From NCBI GenBank assembly GCA_934277375.1, contig CAKQTZ010000003.1, positions 124,001-188,000 of the forward strand: a DNA stretch of 64,000 bases, read 5' to 3'. Shown here in pieces: positions 23,708-32,196 of the stretch. Each line of letters starts with the position of its first letter. The first letter of the stretch is position 1. This DNA is from an uncultured Coprococcus sp. Lineage in GTDB: Bacteria > Bacillota > Clostridia > Lachnospirales > Lachnospiraceae. A model generated the notes under the pieces. That model worked only from the letters and a program-made list of their open reading frames with translations, did no database searches and had not been told where the DNA came from. A program made the position numbers and the translations under genes.

Positions 23708-25093
23708 ATGGCTTTACCAAAGGCGTTTGATGAGAGGATAAGGACACAGCTCGGTGATGAGTATGAAGATTATATAAGGTGCTTTGACAATGATATGTAT
23801 CACGGCATAAGGGTGAATACTTCCAAGATATCAGTGGAAGAGTTCCTGAAGATCAGTCCGTTTGAGCTTGAACCGGTGCCGTGGACGAAGAATGGCTTTT
23901 ATTATGATCACAGGAAATATACTCCGTCCAAGCATCCGTATTATTATGCCGGTCTCTACTATATCCAGGAACCAAGTGCTATGACTCCGGCTAGTGTGCT
24001 GGATATTGATGATGGGGATATAGTCCTGGATATATGTGCAGCTCCGGGAGGTAAGTCGACAGAACTTGCGGCTAAGCTTGGCGGAGCCGGAATACTTATA
24101 TCTAATGATATAAGTAATTCCCGTGCAAAGGCACTGCTCAAGAACCTTGAACTTTTTGGAATCGGGAATATGTGTGTGGTGAGTGAACCGCCAAATAATC
24201 TGTCGAGAGCATTCGAGGGGGTATTTGACAAGATATTGATAGATGCCCCATGTTCCGGAGAGGGAATGTTCAGAAAGTCTGCTTCTATGATGACGGCATG
24301 GGAGAATAATGGTACAGAGCTTTTTGCCGGTCTGCAGAGAGGAATACTGAATGAGGCATGTAAGATGCTTAAACCTGGAGGCAAACTGCTTTATTCCACA
24401 TGTACGTTTTCTCCTGAGGAGGACGAAAAGTCAGTTGAGTATCTCTTATCAATAGATCCAAGTATGCATCTGATAGATTTCCCTAAATATGAAAAGTTTG
24501 ATGACGGCAATCCTTCATGGGGGGATACGGGCAATACGGATATAACAAAGTGTGCCAGATTGTGGCCGCATCACCTGAAAGGCGAGGGACATTTTATTGC
24601 TTTATTCGAAAAGAATAAGGGATCCTGCGCAAAGGGCTGTTCAGCGTATTCATTCAGACCATATAAGTGTGATGAAGATTTCTCAGGCTTTATAGAACAC
24701 GTATCGGAAGATGCTGGTATAAGGCTGGACAGAATAGAGGAGAATAAAGGAAGGTTGTATTATATAGCGGATGATATGCCGGATGTCAAAGGACTCAGAC
24801 TGCTGAGACACGGACTTTTCCTTGGGGAAATAAAGAAAAACAGATTTGAGCCAAGTCAGTCGCTTGCGATGTATCTGAAGGCTGATCAGTTTGACAATAC
24901 AGTCAGCATGTCCGCTGATGATATAAGAGTAATAAAGTATTTAAAGGGAGAAACCATAGAGCTGGATGATGACAGCAATATTGTAAATGGCTATGTGCTG
25001 GTATGCGTTGATGGATATCCGCTTGGATGGGCAAAGAATAACAGGGGGGTACTTAAGAACAAGTATCTGTCAGGATGGAGGATGATGTCATGA
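23708..25093 (+). CDS. rRNA m5C methyltransferase, RsmB/RsmF (NOL1/NOP2/Sun) family
   Basis: A SAM-dependent RNA cytosine-5 methyltransferase of 461 residues. The SAM-binding motif DICAAPGGKSTELAAKL is at about 115-131, the catalytic DAPCSGEGMF near 179-188, and the second conserved Cys in STCTFSPEEDE near 230. A C-terminal extension (residues about 300-461) matches the RsmF/YebU layout. The substrate is probably 16S rRNA by family. An AAAGGAG site precedes the ATG, and its stop overlaps the next start as ATGA. Confidence 0.9.
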   Translation: MALPKAFDERIRTQLGDEYEDYIRCFDNDMYHGIRVNTSKISVEEFLKISPFELEPVPWTKNGFYYDHRKYTPSKHPYYYAGLYYIQEPSAMTPASVLDIDDGDIVLDICAAPGGKSTELAAKLGGAGILISNDISNSRAKALLKNLELFGIGNMCVVSEPPNNLSRAFEGVFDKILIDAPCSGEGMFRKSASMMTAWENNGTELFAGLQRGILNEACKMLKPGGKLLYSTCTFSPEEDEKSVEYLLSIDPSMHLIDFPKYEKFDDGNPSWGDTGNTDITKCARLWPHHLKGEGHFIALFEKNKGSCAKGCSAYSFRPYKCDEDFSGFIEHVSEDAGIRLDRIEENKGRLYYIADDMPDVKGLRLLRHGLFLGEIKKNRFEPSQSLAMYLKADQFDNTVSMSADDIRVIKYLKGETIELDDDSNIVNGYVLVCVDGYPLGWAKNNRGVLKNKYLSGWRMMS

Positions 25094-25857
25094 AAAAAGT
25101 AGCTATAGTAACAGGAGCATCTTCTGGAATAGGAAGAGAATTTGCAATACAGATAGCACAGAGATATAAGACGATAGATGAGATATGGCTTATAGCGAGA
25201 AGAAAAGATCGGCTTGCAGAGGTGAAGACGGAAATAAATGCCATAAGCAATAAGCTTGTCAGAATACTTGCACTTGATCTTACAGATGACACAGATATCA
25301 AGTTTTACCGTAATCTTCTGGATAGGCAGGATCCGTCAATAAGAGTTCTTGTTAATGCTGCAGGATATGGAATAGCTGGACATTTTGAGAATATGACGGT
25401 GGATGATGCAACGGGTATGATAGATCTTAATTGCCGGGCGCTTGCTGCGATAACCCATATTTCCCTGCCGTATATGGCAGATCCATCTAATATTATCAAT
25501 CTGGCATCTTCGGCTGCATTTCTTCCACAGCCTTCATTTGCCATATATGCGGCATCAAAATCTATGGTGCTGAGCTTTTCACGAGCGCTGAACAGAGAGC
25601 TTGAGGGCAGGGGGGTAACAGTAACAGCGGTTTGTCCGGGACCTGTCAGGACAGAATTTTTTGACGTAGCTCAGAAATATACGAAATCAAAGCCATACAA
25701 GATGATACTCAGGGCTGATCCGGTGAAGGTTGTAAAGAAAGCTTTGTTTGATGCTTATTACATGAGTGATATGTCAGTGTATTCTCCGCTTATGAAAGCG
25801 TTCAGGCTTGTGAGCAAATATCTGCCACACAGCCTGCTTATAAAGTTTATGAAATAA
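25090..25857 (+). CDS. Short-chain dehydrogenase/reductase
   Basis: A 255-residue NAD(P)-dependent oxidoreductase with the Rossmann motif TGASSGIG near the N-terminus, NAAGYG, the catalytic Ser in LASSAA, and YAASK (Tyr and Lys). The form resembles DltE/YqjQ-like SDRs of unknown substrate. The ATG at 25090 overlaps the preceding stop (ATGA) and has GGAGGA 7 bases upstream, indicating translational coupling to the methyltransferase gene. The C-terminus is basic. Confidence 0.88.
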   Translation: MKKVAIVTGASSGIGREFAIQIAQRYKTIDEIWLIARRKDRLAEVKTEINAISNKLVRILALDLTDDTDIKFYRNLLDRQDPSIRVLVNAAGYGIAGHFENMTVDDATGMIDLNCRALAAITHISLPYMADPSNIINLASSAAFLPQPSFAIYAASKSMVLSFSRALNRELEGRGVTVTAVCPGPVRTEFFDVAQKYTKSKPYKMILRADPVKVVKKALFDAYYMSDMSVYSPLMKAFRLVSKYLPHSLLIKFMK

Positions 25858-25964
25858 TGAGCATTGCGGCGGGGCGCTTGCGCAAACCGTCATAATGCGA
25901 ATGCCATCATTGAGCCGTAAGGCGATATGAAATAAAATTATTTATGTAAAACATGGAGGATGAT

Positions 25965-26534
25965 ATGGACAAAGGACAACACGGATACATGAACAGACAT
26001 AAGAGAAATGTTCTTATAAGTATCATTGTTCTCGGATTGTTTGTTATCGCCGGAGTTTTTTTTACTGTGATGATGTTTGATACCAGGAAGACTATATTCA
26101 TAGTTATACCAATACTTGTCGCTCTGCCGCTTGCAAAGCAGATAGTGGCATATATAATGTGTGCTGGCTTCAGAGAGCTCACGGATGATGAATATTCCAG
26201 ACTTTCCGGGATAGAGTATTTTGGAGACAGGTCCATCGTATATGATGTTTCTGTGAGCAGGTATGAGGGGATAGTATATTTTCCGGTGGCTGCAGTCAGG
26301 GATGGAAGGATGCTGTTTTATTATAATGGTGCATTTGGCAAGAAGATCGCTGATGAGGCGGCACTGAAAAAGGTCATTGCAGATGCATTTGCAGATCAGA
26401 AGAAATATGTTGTTGTGATTGCTACAGATCTGGATAGCTTTGTAGCTAAGGCAAACAGGATAAAAGCCCCTTCAGAGGAATTTATATCCACCGATGAAAA
26501 AATGCGAAACAGATTATTTGAACTGGGAATATAG
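25965..26534 (+). CDS. Conserved membrane protein of unknown function
   Basis: Not assigned. A 189-residue protein with two adjacent membrane helices (VLISIIVLGLFVIAGVFFTV and IFIVIPILVALPLAKQIVAY) and a cytoplasmic domain of about 120 residues, beginning FRELTDDEYSRLSGIEYFG. The domain alternates strands and helices, with KKYVVVIATDLDSFVAK near the end. The ATG at 25965 has GGAGGA 4-9 bases upstream. It is followed two bases later by the pseudouridine synthase gene, so the two are co-transcribed. Confidence 0.7.
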   Translation: MDKGQHGYMNRHKRNVLISIIVLGLFVIAGVFFTVMMFDTRKTIFIVIPILVALPLAKQIVAYIMCAGFRELTDDEYSRLSGIEYFGDRSIVYDVSVSRYEGIVYFPVAAVRDGRMLFYYNGAFGKKIADEAALKKVIADAFADQKKYVVVIATDLDSFVAKANRIKAPSEEFISTDEKMRNRLFELGI

Positions 26535-26536
26535 GC

Positions 26537-27541
26537 ATGAGAGAGATAGTTATATCAAAAAACGAAGCAGGCCAGCGGCTTAATAAACTGGTGATGAAGT
26601 ATCTGAATAAAGCGCCTTCAAGCTTTGTATACAGGATGATAAGAAAGAAAAACATAAAACTTAACAATGGTAAGGCAGTTGGAAATGAAATACTGTACGT
26701 TGGTGATGTGATCCAGCTTTATCTGTCGGATGATACAATAGATTCTTTCCGCGATGACAGGCCTACCTATGGAAATAGGGAAAACAATAAGAAGTTTAAA
26801 CCTGAAATAGTATATCACGATCACAATATACTCATAGTGTGCAAGCCCGTTGGTGTGTTATCACAGAAGGCTTCAAAAAACGACTATTCCATAAATGAAA
26901 GTATAATAGACTATCTCCTTGACAGTGAATATATAACTTCGGCACAGCTTAGGACATTTAAACCGTCGATATGTAACAGACTTGACAGGAACACATCCGG
27001 TCTTGTGCTGTGTGGAGTGTCACTGATGGGAAGCCAGGAGCTTTCAAGGATCATAAGGGAACGCAATATAGATAAGTATTATTACACTATAGTTAAGGGT
27101 GTCGTGGACGGCGAGCGGGATGTCACTGCATACTTGTCCAAGGACGAAAAGAATAATTCGGTCATCATAAGGGATACGGTTGAAGATATCCGGAATGCGG
27201 TTGGTGATGCTGGATATGATAAGATACACACGATCTTTCAGCCTGTAAGGACAAATGGCAGATATACCGAGATAAAAGTAAAGCTTATAACAGGTAAGAC
27301 ACATCAGATAAGGGCGCAGCTTCAGCGTATGGGATATCCTATAGTTGGAGATACGAAATATGGAGATAAACAGACTAATATTGATTTCAGACAGCGATAC
27401 AGGCTCAGAAATCAACTACTTCACTGTGGAGAGATAGAATTCACAAATGTTACAGGAGGTCTGGACTATCTGACAGGCAAAATTTTTTCAGCGTTCAAAC
27501 CTGATATGTATAAGAAGATAGAGAAGGATTTATTTGAATAG
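26537..27541 (+). CDS. RluA/RluD-family pseudouridine synthase
   Basis: Isomerises uridine to pseudouridine in rRNA or tRNA. Over 334 residues it has an N-terminal S4 RNA-binding domain (GQRLNKLVMKYLNKAPSSFV), then the catalytic domain with the active-site Asp in CNRLDRNTSGLVL (about residue 153), and KTHQIRAQLQRMGYPIVGD. This order is that of RluC and RluD. The exact target site cannot be determined from sequence. It has no clear ribosome site and is probably coupled to the preceding membrane protein gene. Confidence 0.9.
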   Translation: MREIVISKNEAGQRLNKLVMKYLNKAPSSFVYRMIRKKNIKLNNGKAVGNEILYVGDVIQLYLSDDTIDSFRDDRPTYGNRENNKKFKPEIVYHDHNILIVCKPVGVLSQKASKNDYSINESIIDYLLDSEYITSAQLRTFKPSICNRLDRNTSGLVLCGVSLMGSQELSRIIRERNIDKYYYTIVKGVVDGERDVTAYLSKDEKNNSVIIRDTVEDIRNAVGDAGYDKIHTIFQPVRTNGRYTEIKVKLITGKTHQIRAQLQRMGYPIVGDTKYGDKQTNIDFRQRYRLRNQLLHCGEIEFTNVTGGLDYLTGKIFSAFKPDMYKKIEKDLFE

Positions 27542-28075
27542 ATGGCAACCTGGAATTCCCGTGGACTTAGAGGTTCCACATTGGAGGATATGATAAATCA
27601 TACAAATGAATACTACAGGCAGAAAAACCTTGCGCTGGTACAGAAGATTCCGACACCTATAACCCCGTTAAAAATAGATAAGGACAGCAGCCAGATCACT
27701 TTGGCATATTTTGAGAAGGACTCAACCGTTGATTATATCGGTGTGGTCCAGGGAGTGCCGGTCTGCTTTGATGCAAAGGAATGTGCCACCGACACATTTG
27801 CGATGCGGAACATACATGAGCATCAGATGCATTTCATGGATGATTTTGAGAGACAGAATGGAGTGAGTTTCCTCATCATTATGTTTTCGGGAAGAAATGA
27901 ACTGTACTATATGAGGTTTAAGGAACTTAAGAAATATCTTGACAGAGTTGACATGGGACATCCAAACAACTTTAAGTATGAAGAGCTTGACCGGAGATAC
28001 TTTGTTAAAGCCAAGGGAGGGGCACTTGTTCATTATCTTGAACCTCTCAGCCGGGATCTCGCAGAGAGGGAGTAA
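27542..28075 (+). CDS. recU: RecU-like Holliday junction resolvase
   Basis: A 177-residue endonuclease of the RecU family, which cuts Holliday junctions in Firmicutes. It starts NSRGLRGSTLEDMINHTNEYY, has the nuclease core TVDYIGVVQGVPVCFDAKEC (Asp and the E/K pair of the PD-(D/E)xK fold), then HEHQMHFMDDFERQNGVSFLII. It begins immediately after the stop of the pseudouridine synthase. The usual neighbour, a PBP1 gene, is absent, but RuvAB is encoded at the start of this window. Confidence 0.85.
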   Translation: MATWNSRGLRGSTLEDMINHTNEYYRQKNLALVQKIPTPITPLKIDKDSSQITLAYFEKDSTVDYIGVVQGVPVCFDAKECATDTFAMRNIHEHQMHFMDDFERQNGVSFLIIMFSGRNELYYMRFKELKKYLDRVDMGHPNNFKYEELDRRYFVKAKGGALVHYLEPLSRDLAERE

Positions 28076-28088
28076 TGATAAATAAAGA

Positions 28089-28118
28089 TTGTCAACTGTA
28101 CAACAATGCTGTTGACAA
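28089..28118. promoter_or_regulatory. Inverted repeat overlapping the his promoter -35 box
   Basis: TTGTCAAC (28089-28096) and GTTGACAA (28111-28118) are perfect inverted arms. The right arm contains the TTGACA -35 box. An inner alternative stem CAACA/TGTTG is also possible. It could be a repressor site or the transcription end of recU; there is no T run. Confidence 0.4.
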
Positions 28119-28140
28119 AATAAGCTCGCTTTAATATAAT
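28112..28140 (+). promoter_or_regulatory. Consensus promoter of the his operon
   Basis: TTGACA (28112-28117), a 17-base spacer and TATAAT (28135-28140): an exact sigma-A consensus. Confidence 0.9.
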
Positions 28141-28146
28141 GTGCAC

Positions 28147-28214
28147 GTTGACATGCTATCAAAGTAGCGAGTTAACACTTTAACCTAGTAAAGTGTGGTT
28201 AAGGGCAACAGCCC
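28147..28214 (+). ncRNA. Structured 5' leader of the his operon (unassigned)
   Basis: Between the promoter and hisZ lie three successive hairpins: GCTA/TAGC (28155-28168), CACTTTA/TAAAGTG with outer TTAA/TTAA (28172-28202), and GGGC/GCCC (28203-28214). No His-rich leader peptide, T-box sequence (AGGGTGG...) or terminator T run is present. It does not match any riboswitch class recalled here. The AAGGAG of hisZ follows 15 bases later. Confidence 0.4.
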
Positions 28215-28241
28215 GATTTTAAATGACAAGGAGATACGATT

Positions 28242-29492
28242 ATGCAGGACAAACTGTTACAGACCCCGGATGGAGTGAGGGACACCTACGATGTAGAATG
28301 TAAAAAGAAGAGAAAGGTCATGCATGAACTCCATCATATTCTGGAGTTATACAGCTATCATGATATAGAGACACCTACATTTGAATTTTTTGATATTTTC
28401 AATAGAGATAAGGGTTCAGCACCTTCAAATGAGATGTACAAGTTCTTTGACAGGGATAACAACACACTGGTACTTAGACCGGATATAACACCTTCCATAG
28501 CAAGATGTGTTGCAAAGTATTATGCAGATGAGGAGCTTCCGGTGAGACTCTGTTATACAGGTAATACATATACAAATACACTCAAGCTTCAGGGCAAACT
28601 TAAGGAGGTTACACAGATAGGTGCCGAGCTTGTAAATGACGATTCATCCGCTGCTGATGCTGAGATCATAGCAACAGTAATTGATTGCTTTAACAAGATC
28701 GGAATCAAAGATTTCCAGATTGAGATAGGTCAGATCGACTACTTCAAGGGTCTTGTGGCTGAGTCAGGTATAAGCGAGGATGAGGAGAATCAGATAAAGG
28801 AGTATATCCATATCAAGAACTTTTTCGGACTTGAGGAGTATGTGGATGCACTTAATATAAGCGACTCCCTTAAGAAAGCATTTGTCGCATTTGACTCTCT
28901 GTTTGGTGGAATATCAATGCTGGACAAGGCTGAAGGATATGTGTCAAATGAGACATCTCTTGAAGCTGTAAAGAGGCTTAGAAGAGTATATTCAGCTCTT
29001 GAGTGTTACGGATATCAGGATCACATAAGCTTTGATCTTGGTATGCTTGACGGATACAACTACTATACAGGAATCATATTCCGCGGATATACTTATGGAA
29101 CCGGTGATGCTGTTGTCAAGGGTGGCCGATACAATAATCTTCTCAAGCAGTTCGGAAAGGATGCACCGTCCATCGGTTTTGCTTTCACTGTTGAGGAACT
29201 CATAATGGCGATGAACAGACAGAATATAGAGATAGACGTGGACTATTCCAACACTATCATTCTCTATGATATAGAGAATCAGGGAAAGGCGATCAAGGCC
29301 GGTATGAAGCTCAGAAGCGAGGGGCGCAAGATAGAGCTTATAAGAAAGTCACAGAAGAAGTCAGTTGAGGATTATACTGAATATGCGGGTAGAGAGCATT
29401 TTTCTGGTCTTATCTACTTTGAACAGTCAGGTGATGCGGTTGCGTATGACCTTATAAGCAGATCTCATTCAAAGTGGGATGGAGAGTTATAG
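28242..29492 (+). CDS. hisZ: ATP phosphoribosyltransferase regulatory subunit HisZ
   Basis: A catalytically inactive class II histidyl-tRNA synthetase paralogue that binds short-form HisG and gives it activity and histidine feedback. Over 416 residues it retains synthetase-like motifs: TPDGVRDTY, DNNTLVLRPDITPSIARC (motif 2) and YYTGIIFRGY, but no anticodon-binding domain of normal length. It is the first gene of the his operon and has a good AAGGAG site. hisG follows. Confidence 0.94.
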   Translation: MQDKLLQTPDGVRDTYDVECKKKRKVMHELHHILELYSYHDIETPTFEFFDIFNRDKGSAPSNEMYKFFDRDNNTLVLRPDITPSIARCVAKYYADEELPVRLCYTGNTYTNTLKLQGKLKEVTQIGAELVNDDSSAADAEIIATVIDCFNKIGIKDFQIEIGQIDYFKGLVAESGISEDEENQIKEYIHIKNFFGLEEYVDALNISDSLKKAFVAFDSLFGGISMLDKAEGYVSNETSLEAVKRLRRVYSALECYGYQDHISFDLGMLDGYNYYTGIIFRGYTYGTGDAVVKGGRYNNLLKQFGKDAPSIGFAFTVEELIMAMNRQNIEIDVDYSNTIILYDIENQGKAIKAGMKLRSEGRKIELIRKSQKKSVEDYTEYAGREHFSGLIYFEQSGDAVAYDLISRSHSKWDGEL

Positions 29493-29545
29493 GGCTGGTA
29501 TTGATTTTAGATGCAAAATTCAATTAGATGAAAGGTTATGGAGAG

Positions 29546-30196
29546 ATGAGATATTTGACATTTGCCCTGGCAAAGGGGCGACTTGCAAAAAAGACACTTG
29601 CACTGCTGGAGCAGATAGGTATAACATGTGAGGAGATGAAGGATCCTGACACCAGAAAACTGATATTTGTGAATGAGGAGCTTAAGATGAAGTTCTTCCT
29701 GTCCAAGGCTACTGATGTTCCTACATATGTGGAGTATGGCGCGGCCGATATAGGTGTTGTTGGTAAGGACACTATACTTGAGGAGGGGAGAAACCTGTAT
29801 GAGGTCATGGATCTCGGCTTTGGAAAATGCCGTATGTGTGTGTGCGGACCGGCATCTGCCAGAGAACTTCTCAAGAAGAATGAAATCATAAGGGTTGCCA
29901 GCAAGTATCCTGTGATCGCGAAGGATTACTTCAACAACCGCAAGCACCAGACAGTTGAGATAATCAAGCTCAATGGCTCGGTGGAGCTCGCTCCTATAGT
30001 TGGACTTTCAGAAGTTATAGTCGATATAGTTGAGACTGGAAGTACACTCAGGGAAAACGGTCTTGAGGTGCTTGAGGAGGTATGTCCACTCTCAGCGCGT
30101 ATGGTAGTGAACCAGGTGAGTCTCAAGATGGAGAATGTGAGAATACACAAACTGCTGGAGGATCTCAACAGACTTATAAAGGAAGAGAATAAGTAA
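29546..30196 (+). CDS. hisG: ATP phosphoribosyltransferase catalytic subunit HisG, short form
   Basis: The first step of histidine synthesis, ATP + PRPP to phosphoribosyl-ATP. At about 216 residues it lacks the C-terminal regulatory domain, in line with the HisZ gene just upstream. Typical segments are FALAKGRLAKKTLALLEQIG, YGAADIGVVGKD and the PRPP-binding DIVETGSTLRENGL. The ATG at 29546 is chosen for its GGAGAG site; an in-frame ATG at 29528 would add six residues. Confidence 0.95.
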   Translation: MRYLTFALAKGRLAKKTLALLEQIGITCEEMKDPDTRKLIFVNEELKMKFFLSKATDVPTYVEYGAADIGVVGKDTILEEGRNLYEVMDLGFGKCRMCVCGPASARELLKKNEIIRVASKYPVIAKDYFNNRKHQTVEIIKLNGSVELAPIVGLSEVIVDIVETGSTLRENGLEVLEEVCPLSARMVVNQVSLKMENVRIHKLLEDLNRLIKEENK

Positions 30197-30246
30197 CATA
30201 TATAGATGATATAACAAATTGATAATTACATGGAGGCATAACAGAG

Positions 30247-31539
30247 ATGAGAATCGTAAAGCTTAACGCAGAGACAAAGAAGGATCTTCTGAAAAATCTT
30301 CTTAAGAGGAGTCCAAGTAATTTCGGTAACTATGCAGAGACTGTACAGGGGATAGTTGACGATGTGAGAGATAACGGTGATGCCGCACTCTTCTCATATA
30401 CAAAGAAGTTTGATAAGGCAGATATAACAGCGGAAAATGTAAAGGTTACGCAGGAGGAGATAGACTATGCATACACACAGGTCAGTCCTGAACTTCTTGA
30501 TGTCATAAGAAAGGCCAAGAAGAACATTTGGGAGTACCATGAGAAGCAGAAACAATACAGTTGGTTTGACTCCAAGCCAAATGGAACACTTCTCGGACAG
30601 AAGGTTACAGCACTTGCATCTGTAGGTGTGTATGTTCCTGGTGGAAAGGCTGTTTATCCTTCATCGGTATTGATGAATGTTATGCCGGCAAAGGTTGCAG
30701 GCGTTGAGAAGATAGTCATGACAACCCCATGTAATGCTGAGGGTGAAGTGTATGCAACAACACTTGTTGCAGCAAAGGAAGCAGGAGTTGACGAGATATA
30801 TAAGGCAGGTGGTGCGCAGGCCATAGCTGCCCTTGCATATGGAACAGAGTCAGTACCTAAGGTTGACAAGATAGTTGGACCTGGAAACATATTTGTTGCC
30901 CTTGCAAAGCGTGCCGTATACGGACATGTCAGCATAGATTCAATAGCAGGTCCATCAGAGGTAATGGTTCTTGCAGATGAGACCGCAAATCCTAGATATG
31001 TGGCTGCAGATCTGTTGTCACAGGCAGAGCATGATGAGATGGCATCAGCCATACTTGTAACCACATCTGAAGAGCTTGCTGAGAAGGTGTCCGTTCAGGT
31101 GGAGAAGTTCATCGACGAACTGTCAAGAAAAGAGATAATGAGAAAATCTATAGACAATTATGGATATATTCTTCTTGCTGACAACATGAGCGACGCCATA
31201 GATGCAGTCAATGACATTGCATCAGAGCATCTTGAGATTGTCACAGCCAATCCATTTGACGTGATGACAAGAGTGAAGAATGCGGGAGCTATATTTATCG
31301 GAGAATACTCATCAGAGCCTCTTGGAGATTACTTTGCAGGACCAAACCATGTACTGCCTACCAACGGCACGGCGAAGTTTTTCTCACCTCTTTCAGTAGA
31401 CGATTTCATCAAGAAATCCAGCATAATATACTATTCAAGAGAGGCACTTGAGGCTGTTCACACTGACATTGAGGCATTTGCCAAGGCTGAGCAGCTCACA
31501 GCACATGCCAATTCAATAGCAGTAAGATTTGAAAAATAA
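30247..31539 (+). CDS. hisD: Histidinol dehydrogenase
   Basis: Catalyses the last two oxidations, histidinol to histidine, with NAD and zinc. The 430-residue length is normal. Signature stretches are VGVYVPGGKAVYPSSVLMN, GGAQAIAALAYGTES, VDKIVGPGNIFVALAK and the zinc-site DLLSQAEHDEMA, plus GPNHVLPTNGTAKFFSPL near the end. It is third in the operon. Confidence 0.97.
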   Translation: MRIVKLNAETKKDLLKNLLKRSPSNFGNYAETVQGIVDDVRDNGDAALFSYTKKFDKADITAENVKVTQEEIDYAYTQVSPELLDVIRKAKKNIWEYHEKQKQYSWFDSKPNGTLLGQKVTALASVGVYVPGGKAVYPSSVLMNVMPAKVAGVEKIVMTTPCNAEGEVYATTLVAAKEAGVDEIYKAGGAQAIAALAYGTESVPKVDKIVGPGNIFVALAKRAVYGHVSIDSIAGPSEVMVLADETANPRYVAADLLSQAEHDEMASAILVTTSEELAEKVSVQVEKFIDELSRKEIMRKSIDNYGYILLADNMSDAIDAVNDIASEHLEIVTANPFDVMTRVKNAGAIFIGEYSSEPLGDYFAGPNHVLPTNGTAKFFSPLSVDDFIKKSSIIYYSREALEAVHTDIEAFAKAEQLTAHANSIAVRFEK

Positions 31540-31576
31540 GACATAATGATATAGAATATGGGAAGGAGACAGGGAT

Positions 31577-32179
31577 ATGGCAGAGAAAGCAGTTAGAATC
31601 GCCAAGTGCACAAGAACGACAAACGAGACAGACATAACCCTAGAGTTTAATATAGATGGAAAGGGACAGTCAAAGATTGATACGGGAATTGGTTTCTTTG
31701 ACCACATGCTCACAAGCTTTGCAAAGCATGGCTTCTTTGACTTGAATGTTACAGTTAAGGGAGATCTGTATGTAGATTGCCACCATACTATTGAGGATGT
31801 TGGAATTGTGCTTGGTAAGGCCATCAAGGAGGCTCTTGGAGAGAAGAAAGCCATCAAGAGATTTGGCAATTTCTTTCTCCCTATGGATGAGACTCTTGTC
31901 ATGTGTGCCATAGATCTGTCGGGAAGGCCATATCTTGTTTACGATCTGAATCTTAAAACAGAGAGGGTCGGATATTTTGATACCCAGATGGTCAAGGAGT
32001 TTTTTTATGCAGTTTCGTATGCTGCAGAGATGAATCTCAATATAAAGCAGTTCTCGGGAGAGAACGATCACCACATCATAGAGGCTGCATTCAAGGCATT
32101 TGCCAAGGCTCTTGATGAGGCTACTACTTATGACAGAAGATTAAACGGAAAGGTGCTTTCTACTAAAGGCACACTTTAA
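31577..32179 (+). CDS. hisB: Imidazoleglycerol-phosphate dehydratase
   Basis: Removes water from imidazoleglycerol phosphate. The 200-residue monofunctional enzyme contains both manganese-binding His motifs: [14 protein letters not shown] and [18 protein letters not shown], plus [14 protein letters not shown]. There is no histidinol-phosphatase domain. It has an AAGGAGA site and lies between hisD and the HisF-like/HisIE fusion. Confidence 0.97.
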   Translation: MAEKAVRIAKCTRTTNETDITLEFNIDGKGQSKIDTGIGFFDHMLTSFAKHGFFDLNVTVKGDLYVDCHHTIEDVGIVLGKAIKEALGEKKAIKRFGNFFLPMDETLVMCAIDLSGRPYLVYDLNLKTERVGYFDTQMVKEFFYAVSYAAEMNLNIKQFSGENDHHIIEAAFKAFAKALDEATTYDRRLNGKVLSTKGTL

Positions 32180-32196
32180 GGAGGTGCTGGTTCACT

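Noticed and set aside
25858..25952. Small gene or RNA in the slightly GC-richer gap after the SDR gene
   Set aside because: No open frame with a ribosome site and no convincing hairpin.
28154..28168. Leader peptide MLSK before hisZ
   Set aside because: Only four codons, no His codons and no ribosome site; not an attenuator peptide.
28141..28241. T-box riboswitch before hisZ
   Set aside because: No AGGGTGG-type T-box sequence, no specifier loop and no terminator/antiterminator pair; the leader is also too short.
30654..31064. Long open frame antisense to hisD
   Set aside because: Codon-bias shadow of hisD with no ribosome site and no recognisable protein; many similar antisense frames occur opposite feoB, alaS and mutS.
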